Shown here piece after piece: positions 56,534 to 64,000 of a stretch of DNA of 64,000 bases. Numbering within the stretch: position 1 is the stretch's first letter; each line of letters begins with the position of its first letter. The position numbers and the translations under genes are program-made. Under the pieces are notes generated by a model. That model was given only the letters and a program-made list of their open reading frames with translations, did not search any database and was not told the DNA's origin. Source of the stretch: Anadara kagoshimensis (lineage: Eukaryota > Mollusca > Bivalvia > Arcoida > Arcidae); contig CM037868.1 of the NCBI GenBank assembly GCA_021292105.1, positions 28,168,139 through 28,232,138 on the forward strand, given 5' to 3'.

Positions 56534-58220
56534 GTATGTGTAGCAGAAATGGTCAGTCCTGTCGGTATGTGTAGCAGAGGTGGTCAGTCCTGTCGGTATG
56601 TGTAGCAGAGGTGGTCAGTCCTGTCGGTATGTGTAGCAGAGGTGGTCAGTCCTGTCGGTATGTGTAGCAGAGGTGGTCAGTCCTGTCGGTATGTGTAGCA
56701 GAGGTGGTCAGTTCAGTGATTGTACCCCTGTCAGTATGGGTAGCAGAGGTGGTCAGTTCAGTGATTGTACCCCTGTCAGTATGTGTAGCAGAGGTTGTCA
56801 GTTTAGTGATTGTACCTCTGTCAGTATGTGTAGCAGAGGTGGTCATTTCAGTGATTGTACCCCTGTCAGTATGTGTAGCAGAGGTGGTTAGTTCAGTGAT
56901 TGTACCCCTGTCAGTATGTGTAGTAGAGGTGGTCATTTCAATGATTGTACCCCTGTCAGTATGTGTAGTAGAGGTGGTCAGTCCTGTCAGTATGTGTAGC
57001 AGAGGTGGTCAGTTCAGTGATTGTACCCCACAGAGGTGGTCAGTTCAGTGATTGTACCCCTGTCAGTATGGGTAGTAGAGGTGGTCAGTTCAGTGATTGT
57101 ACCCCTGTCAGTATGTGTAGCAGAGCGGTGGTCAGTTCAGTGATTGTACCCTTGTCAGTATGTGTAGCAGAGCGGTGGTCATTTCAGTGATTGTACCCCT
57201 GTCAGTATGTGTAGCAGAGGTGGTCAGTTTAGTGATTGTACCCCTGTCAGTATGTGTAGCAGAGGTGGTCAGTTTAGTGATTGTACCCCTGCCTGTCAGT
57301 GTATGTGTAGCAGAGGTGGTCAGTTCAGTGATTAAACCCCTGTCAGTATGTGTAGTAGAGGTTGTCAGTTCAGTGATTGTACCCCTGTCAGTATGTGTAG
57401 TAGAGGTGGTCAGTTCAGTGATTGTACCTCTGTCAGTATGTGTAGCAGAGAGGTGGTCAGTTCAGTGATTGTACCCCTGTCAGTATGTGTATCAGAGCGG
57501 TGGTCATTTCAGTGATTGTACCCCTGTCAGTATGTGTAGCAGAGGTGGTCAGTTCAGTGATTGTACCCCTGTCAGTATGTGTAGTAGAGGTGGTCAGTTC
57601 AGTGATTGTACCCCTGTCAGTGTGTGTAGTAGAGGTGGTCAGTTCAGTGATTGTACCCCTGTCAGTATGTGTAGCAGAGGTGGTCAGTTTAGTGATTGTA
57701 CCCCTGTCAGTATGTGTAGCAGAGGTGGTCATTTCAGTGATTGTACCCCTGTCAGTATGTGTAGTAGAGGTGGTCATTTCAGTGATTGTACCCCTGTCAG
57801 TATGTGTAGTAGAGGTGGTCAGTCCTGTCAGTATGTGTAGCAGAGGTGGTCAGTTCAGTGATTGTACCCCACAGAGGTGGTCAGTTCAGTGATTGTACCC
57901 CTGTCAGTATGGGTAGCAGAGGTGGTCAGTTTAGTGATTGTACCCCAGTCAGTATGTGTAGCAGAGGTGGTCAGTCCTGTCAGTATGTGTAGCAGAGGTG
58001 GTCAGTTCAGTGATTGTACTCCACAGAGGTGGTCAGTTCAGTGATTGTACCCCTGTCAGTATATGTAGCAGAGGTGGTCAGTTCAGTAATTGTACCCTGT
58101 CAGTATGTGTAGTAGAGGTGGTCAGTTCAGTGATTGTACCCCTGTCAGTATGTGTAGCAGAGGTGGTCAGTCCTGTCAGTATGTGTAGCAGAGGTGGTCA
58201 GTTCAGTGATTGTACCCCTG
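56534..58220. repeat. 45-bp minisatellite with 31-bp short forms, about 40 copies
   Basis: The full unit is GTGTAGCAGAGGTGGTCAGT, TCAGTGATTGTACCCCTGTC, AGTAT. Short forms skip the TCAGTGATTGTACC part and read GGTCAGTCCTGTCNGTAT. A run of short forms opens the array (56534-56700), and single ones recur later. A separate deletion type joins TACCCC to ACAGAGG (near 57030, 57870, 58022). Open frames here are artefacts. Confidence 0.94.
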
Positions 58221-59684
58221 ACAAACCATAACATTTAGCAGAATCTGCATACATATAAATGTTTTGTACCTCTTCCTGCCCTGTAGCTGGTTATGATGAG
58301 ATAAAGGTTTGACATGTAGTGTAACACATCTGTAATCAGATATCATATATATACAGTCTTGGTATTTCTTATATATACAACAAGTGGTTAATGTTGTAGT
58401 GATAGTCTGACCAGGTTGATTTGACCTCTAATTTTAAAATTCAGGATGAGTATGAACAGGTATGACTTTGTGACTAAAAGTGTTAATAGGTCATTGTTAT
58501 TCAAAAATTAAAACAATGGTTTTACAGTTCAGTGTTACAAGTCAAGACATTATAAGTACAGGCCCTGATTGAATGTATGTGACCAGATCTATTATGTTAA
58601 CAAGTAAACTATACATGGGGGAATTTTAAATATAATTTAAGGAATTTTTGAGATGTGAGAGAATTATTTTTCAAAAAGCCCCCCTGTTGATGTGTATAAA
58701 CCTGATACTATGTAGTGACAGGCTGTACAGGTTTGGTAGGATGGTGTAATATAACTTAGTGGGCGTTTTCTTACTTTAATAGAAATTATATTAGAAGGAA
58801 TAGTACCCCCCCCCCCCCCTCAAATTTTTAACTTTTGAAACACATTAATGGAATAAACATAATTTATATGATCAGTCTCATTTTATACTGATGTCTATGA
58901 CTAAATAAACACACACACACAAACACATGCAGACACACACACACACACTGCAGAAGTATAACTTGCTGATTCAGCACTTTTAAGTAACCCTTTAAAATAT
59001 TAGATGTAAAAGAAGTTTGTCCTGGGAGAATGATATATAAATAAGATACAGGATAGAGAGTATTATGTTTAATATTTCCTGTGGGTACTGTAGAGGGGAT
59101 CAGTTTTATAATGATGAACAACAGGAACCAATATTTAAATTTCAATCTGTATTCTGATTGGCTAACTGAATCATCAGGACAGGAAATCAATCATCATATG
59201 AACGGCCAGTCAATATGTCTATGTAATTACTGCTGTGGTGGTGGAAAAATAGTGGTGACATTTAATATGTCAGCAAGTAGGACAGATTTATGAATTATTT
59301 TTGTGTGTGTATAGCTTTACATAATTTATTCCAGTATGATCAGTATAAATAACTTTGGTTCCTGTGTCTAGATTTTCTGTAATAGATTTTAACAGACTGA
59401 CTCGACCCTACCATGTGTTTAGTTTTTCCCGTTATAACAGTTATTCAGTTTGACAGAGCTGATAGTCTTCTATACTTTAACAAAGAAAATTACCATCTAG
59501 ATTACATGAATGTCTTTAAGCTATTACAGACGAAGGTGACATTTATTGTTGACAGATTGCACAGATAGATAAAAAACAACTTCTAATATGATATATATTT
59601 TGTGACTGGATTGAAGACAACAGTAGACTCAAGTTTTACTGGAACAGAATCATATAACAGTTCTTACTGTATCACTCTATTGTT
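58221..59684. other. Non-coding DNA with simple repeats
   Basis: A C-run lies at about 58806-58821, and a CA-rich tract at 58905-58950. Overlapping short frames on both strands near 58864-59293 have no supportable identity. Confidence 0.5.
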
Positions 59685-59784
59685 ATGAATAAGGCATGGA
59701 CAGTCCTATGTTTGAAAGTGAAAGTAAGAAAATCTTGGGAAATTCCTAAGTTACATTCTGAATCATCTTACTGGAAATCAAAAG
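59685..59784 (+). CDS. Candidate first exon (uncertain)
   Basis: An ATG at 59685 opens MNKAWTVLCLKVKVRKSW, EIPKLHSESSYWKSK plus one base, ending at a strong donor (AAAAG/GTGAGTAAG). There is no family resemblance. It does not join in phase to the terminal-exon candidate at 60878, which argues against it, or for a missing exon in between. Confidence 0.2.
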
Positions 59785-59856
59785 GTGAGTAAGTTAAGTT
59801 AAACATGTTTTGAATTCAATGGTTTTAATACAATTTTACACAATTTTTGGCAATTA

Positions 59857-59897
<41 letters not shown>
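59857..59897. repeat. GT microsatellite
   Basis: About 20 uninterrupted GT dinucleotides. Confidence 0.96.
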
Positions 59898-60877
59898 AAA
59901 ATGTACCACTCCATTCCAGTTAGGTTCATTTTAATTAATTTTCCTCGTGTTAAACAGTTGTTCAGTCAATTGTTTTACGAGTGGAATAACTTGGATATGA
60001 AAATTAACTTCACATATAAATCAAAGTTTCTCTCACTGCTTAGTTTCAAACAGTACTGAATAATCCTAACTGGATGAACATTTCATTAGTTTTAGACATT
60101 CCCACTTTGATGGTTTTCTGATTTGGGGGTTGTTTTTACCATTTTTGTATGACAAATCTTTAAATTGTTGTTGTTATTTTATGATGGCCAAGCCAATGGA
60201 TCTAAATATATTAGTGATGAATGTTAGACCAGTTTTTGAACATTTTGTGTCTTCAAGCTTAATCCCTTCAGAGTTCTGTGATATATGAAGTCACTTAAAA
60301 TGGTTATCTGTGCTACCTGTTAATGGGTTAAATAGAAAATACCTGGGAGTGTTTGAAGTTCCAAATGACTTGGAATGGTACAATTATCTGGACATATATC
60401 ACCCTGTAATTTTAATATTTTAACTACAACCCATGAAGTAGCTGTCAAGAATTTAGTTGCCAAAAAATGAGACTATAAGAAAGTTTTCCTGGAAGCCCTG
60501 TTGAACATTATAAATAACCTGGTTTGAAAAGTGTGAGGTTTTACTTATTTTGTTATTGGAGTAGTGTACCAAAACTTTTAACTGATAATAGTCATTTGAT
60601 TTTGAAAATAGAAATTTCGGTAGCCAAATTGGCATGACAACTTATAGCAGAGAAACAAAAACAGAGAATCAGTCACAAAATCTTAATTTTTGTTACCATG
60701 GTGCCTGTTTTAGTCACAGTCCTACTGTTAATAGGCAAAAATGACATTAAATAACAAACACATGCACTATTGAATGTTATTCATTAAAGAAGTCCAGCAT
60801 TTTGTAATCATTAAACCTTATTTATGTAATCATGCCTCCTGTTTCTTTTATATTTTCTTCGTTTTTTTGTGTTGCAG

Positions 60878-61001
60878 CTGTTTCCAAGTAATAGTACATG
60901 TTTATATATTCAACTTTCATTTTTACATTCCCGTAATTGTCCTTTCTTTGACCATCATTTGTATTGGTATGTTTCTGCCATATTGGTTTGTGGAGTTCTA
61001 G
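60878..61001 (+). CDS. Candidate terminal exon with a C-terminal membrane segment
   Basis: A long pyrimidine tract and TTTTGTGTTGCAG precede a 40-residue open segment. It begins CFQVIVHVYIFNF and contains the strongly hydrophobic IPVIVLSLTIICIGMFLPYW, then FVEF and a stop. AATAAA at 61239-61244 lies a plausible distance downstream for polyadenylation. It would need an upstream exon ending with two bases of a codon; none was identified. The hydrophobic run would be a tail anchor or last transmembrane helix. Chance translation of T-rich DNA also gives hydrophobic peptides, so this is tentative. Confidence 0.35.
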
Positions 61002-61238
61002 CAGCCAATGTTTGTCCCTAATACCAATGCTTCCAAATTTGTACTCTGTCTGCAGGTTCTGCAATACATTTCTGTATATCCAAGGTCACTGATGCTGACA
61101 AAAATTACCATAGGTCATCATGAGGCGGTCAGAAGTAGCCAGTGGTGATTAATTTAACCAAAGACCTCTCCTGAAGGACACAATGAATATTTCTTTAAAA
61201 AGTTTTTGAAGTTTTTTGCACATAGCCGTTATCCATAC

Positions 61239-61244
61239 AATAAA
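61239..61244 (+). terminator. Polyadenylation signal AATAAA (candidate)
   Basis: It lies 238 bp after the stop of the terminal-exon candidate. Its significance depends on that exon being real. Confidence 0.3.
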
Positions 61245-62960
61245 CTGCGAACTTAAAAGCCACAAAAATGTGTCTAATGTACAAGTTGTTTTGATCTGTT
61301 GTATGTATTGTTCTTAATTAACAGTGTATAATTGTTTTACTTTTTCATAAATGTGTTAAAGAAAAAAGAAAAAAATTGGATTTCCGTCTGCCTCATTATG
61401 AAACTGTTAAAAATTTTGAAACAAAAATATTAGCAAAAATCTCTTTGGAGCCAGAACTATAAAAATTAGCAATTGGATATTCGGCAAATGGCGGAGCTAC
61501 ATGTAACCTGGCAAGAAGTCGGCTGGTTTATGTTAGGGGAGTTTTATACATTTTTGAAATTGTATATTATGTTGATGATGAATTAACTATTTTATCTATT
61601 GTAAATATTTGAAATGAATTATAATGCAGTTTATTTTGTTCTTTATTCAATAATGCTGAAATTCAAATGATTGTGAAATATAAGTCCTGTAATGTAGTTG
61701 TTAAGGGTTGTGTGTGTTTAATGTTACTGTCTTGATGTATAATCTTAGTTATTATACTTTTAAATGTGAAACTGAGAATGATTCCAAAAAATATCCTGGA
61801 ATATAAATGTTTGAATATATAATATATTCACCATGGAGTATTACATGTTTGTTGTCATGGTAACTAGAATATTCAGAAAATGACATGAGTATAGATAAAG
61901 TTGTATGTCATCTAGAAGCCCCTCATTATATTTAATAGCTTTTTAAACTCTCTGATAAAACCAGATGTCAATCACTCCTAAAACAGTCCAAATCATCCCA
62001 ATCTTGGGCTTCAGCCATCAGCATGCTACAATTCCATATAATTTCCATAAAATTATACAGGCAAAAACCAGGAAAATGGTTTTATCAATATCAGAAATAT
62101 TGGAGAAATCTTAAATAGAAGTCTTGTCTCGTGATATCCCCCACTCAAAAACAAACTCAATTGTCCATAGAGGATAATTTTCATAAAGAGTCCATCATGA
62201 ATATTTTTGTAAATTGTTTGAAGTTGTTATATAAAGGAGAAAAATAAATAGAAATGTCGGGAAGTGTCAATGTTTGCCAGTGTATTTGGGCACTTGAGTT
62301 TCATCAGCGATTCCCCAAAGACAATAGTCCCATATGTTACTACTAAATGGATGAAATAATTATAGTTAATACAATCAATTGATTTTTCTTTTAAATGTCC
62401 CCCAATACTATTATAGATGATATGTTTATCATTACTAAGTGGACAGACATTTGAATAAATACTTGTATAAAGTTGTTCCTGAAAATGTAGCATAATTACA
62501 GACCATCCGCCCGACCATCCGTCTGTCCATCAGTAAAACATCTCGTAATAAATGTTAACATTTTTGATCCAGTGTTTGAACTACTCTGTCGTACCCTGAC
62601 TTCTTTATGTATATTGTAACTTCAACTTTAATGATAAACAACTAATATTTAATATAAGTCTTAAATTACCAGTCAAACTAGATACATGTATATAAAAAAT
62701 ATATTGTAGTTTTTTCATATACATTTTATTGAATAAAAAGTGATATGTTGCACAAACTTATAAACGTTGTCTCTTATTTTAAAACTAAAGAAACTTATAT
62801 GATAATTAAAAAATGTTCAGTTTGTAATCTCTCTAATGGTGTAAAAATATTAAACTCTGAAAAAGAAGTAACTTTAAAGTATGTTTAAAAAGAACATGTA
62901 CTGCTAATATTAGTTATTCAACATCTACAATAAAAAGTATTTATTTCAATGCGTCCAATG
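61245..62960. other. Intergenic DNA
   Basis: AT-rich with no supportable gene. Confidence 0.5.
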
Positions 62961-64000
62961 CAAAAGTACATGTATTCAACATCTACAATCAAAAGTACAT
63001 GTATTCAACATCTACAATCAAACGTAATCAAAAGTACATGTATTCAACATCTACAATCAAAAGTAATCAAAAGTACATGTATTCAACATCTACAATCAAA
63101 AGTACATGTATTCAACATCTACAATCAAAAGTAATCAAAAGTACATGTATTCAACATCTACAATCAAAAGTACATGTATTCAACATCTACAATCAAAAGT
63201 ACATGTATTCAACATCTACAATCAAAAGTACATGTATTCAACATCTATAATCAAAAGTACATGTATTCAACATCTACAATCAAAAGTACATGTATTCAAC
63301 ATCTACAATCAAAAGTACATGTATTCAACATTTATAATCAAAAGTACATGTATTCAACATCTATAATCAAAAGTACATGTATTCAACATCTATAATCAAA
63401 AGTACATGTATTCAACATCTACAATCAAAAGTACATGTATTCAACATCTACAATCAAAAGTACATGTATTCAACATCTACAATCAAAAGTACATGTATTC
63501 AACATCTACAATCAAAAGTAATCAAAAGTACATGTATTCAACATCTACAATCAAAAGTAATCAAAAGTACATGTATTCAACATCTACAATCAAAAGTAAT
63601 CAAAAGTACATGTATTCAACATCTACAATCAAAAGTACATGTATTCAACATCTACAATCAAAAGTACATGTATTCAACATCTACAATCAAAAGTACATGT
63701 ATTCAACATCTACAATCAAAAGTAATCAAAAGTACATGTATTCAACATCTACAATCAAAAGTACATGTATTCAACATCTACAATCAAAAGTACATGTATT
63801 CAACATCTACAATCAAAAGTAATCAAAAGTACATGTATTCAACATCTACAATCAAAAGTAATCAAAAGTACATGTATTCAACATCTACAATCAAAAGTAA
63901 TCAAAAGTACATGTATTCAACATCTACAATCAAAAGTACATGTATTCAACATCTACAATCAAAAGTACATGTATTCAACATCTACAATCAAAAGTACATG
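62961..64000. repeat. 29/39-bp minisatellite, continuing past the window end
   Basis: The basic unit is ACATGTATTCAACATCTACA plus ATCAAAAGT (29 bp). About ten copies carry an extra AATCAAAAGT, giving 39 bp. About 33 copies are seen, and the array is cut by the window edge. Open frames within it are artefacts. Confidence 0.95.

Overview
The window is eukaryotic, AT-rich and intron-dense, from an invertebrate and most likely a bivalve or other mollusc. That placement is inferred from the mix of WD-repeat gene, dispersed repeats and very heavy minisatellite load; no single marker proves it. No operons, bacterial genes, rRNA, intact tRNA genes or CRISPR arrays were seen. The long apparent reading frames nearly all lie inside tandem arrays whose unit length is a multiple of three, and they are not genes.

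One gene can be reconstructed with confidence. It lies on the minus strand from the start codon at 26659 down to at least 7225, as eight exons whose splice phases all agree. The 298 residues recovered have a Ser/Thr/Lys-rich N-terminus, a degenerate EF-hand region and the first WD40 blades. They match the EF-hand plus WD40 family of WDR49, WDR64 and Drosophila WDY. The 3' part of the gene is beyond position 1 or could not be seen.

The most interesting signal is in this gene. Two of its introns start with long tandem arrays (7788-9162, about 30 copies of 45 bp; 12102-13903, about 35 copies of about 53 bp). In both, the repeat unit is the last 43-48 nt of the exon plus the first 2-5 nt of the intron. 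Each array is therefore a row of duplicated exon ends, each with its own consensus 5' splice site. A nine-base direct repeat shared by exon 7 and its donor suggests how the first array began. Reading through either first donor meets a stop codon. A diverged sibling of the 45-bp repeat sits at 4171-4618.

Layout: 1-7200, downstream or intronic DNA with three arrays; 7225-26659, the WD-repeat gene with arrays in introns 1, 2, 3 and 7, including a 70-copy, 3.2-kb array; 25.4-26.1 kb, a long inverted repeat in intron 1; 27.3-31.7 kb, a MITE, a nested minisatellite, a 699-bp hAT-like element with target duplication, and a segmental duplication carrying 16 perfect 28-bp repeats; 32.8-35.3 kb, a dead non-LTR retrotransposon end and a terminal-inverted-repeat element; 36-38 kb, a CRE-like site, a tRNA-derived SINE dimer and a MITE; 42.6-45.6 kb, arrays and a dead mariner transposase; 47-58 kb, six more arrays and a dispersed repeat interrupted by a second MITE copy; 58-64 kb, weak plus-strand exon candidates and an array that runs off the end. 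Tandem arrays cover roughly 23 kb, about a third of the window.
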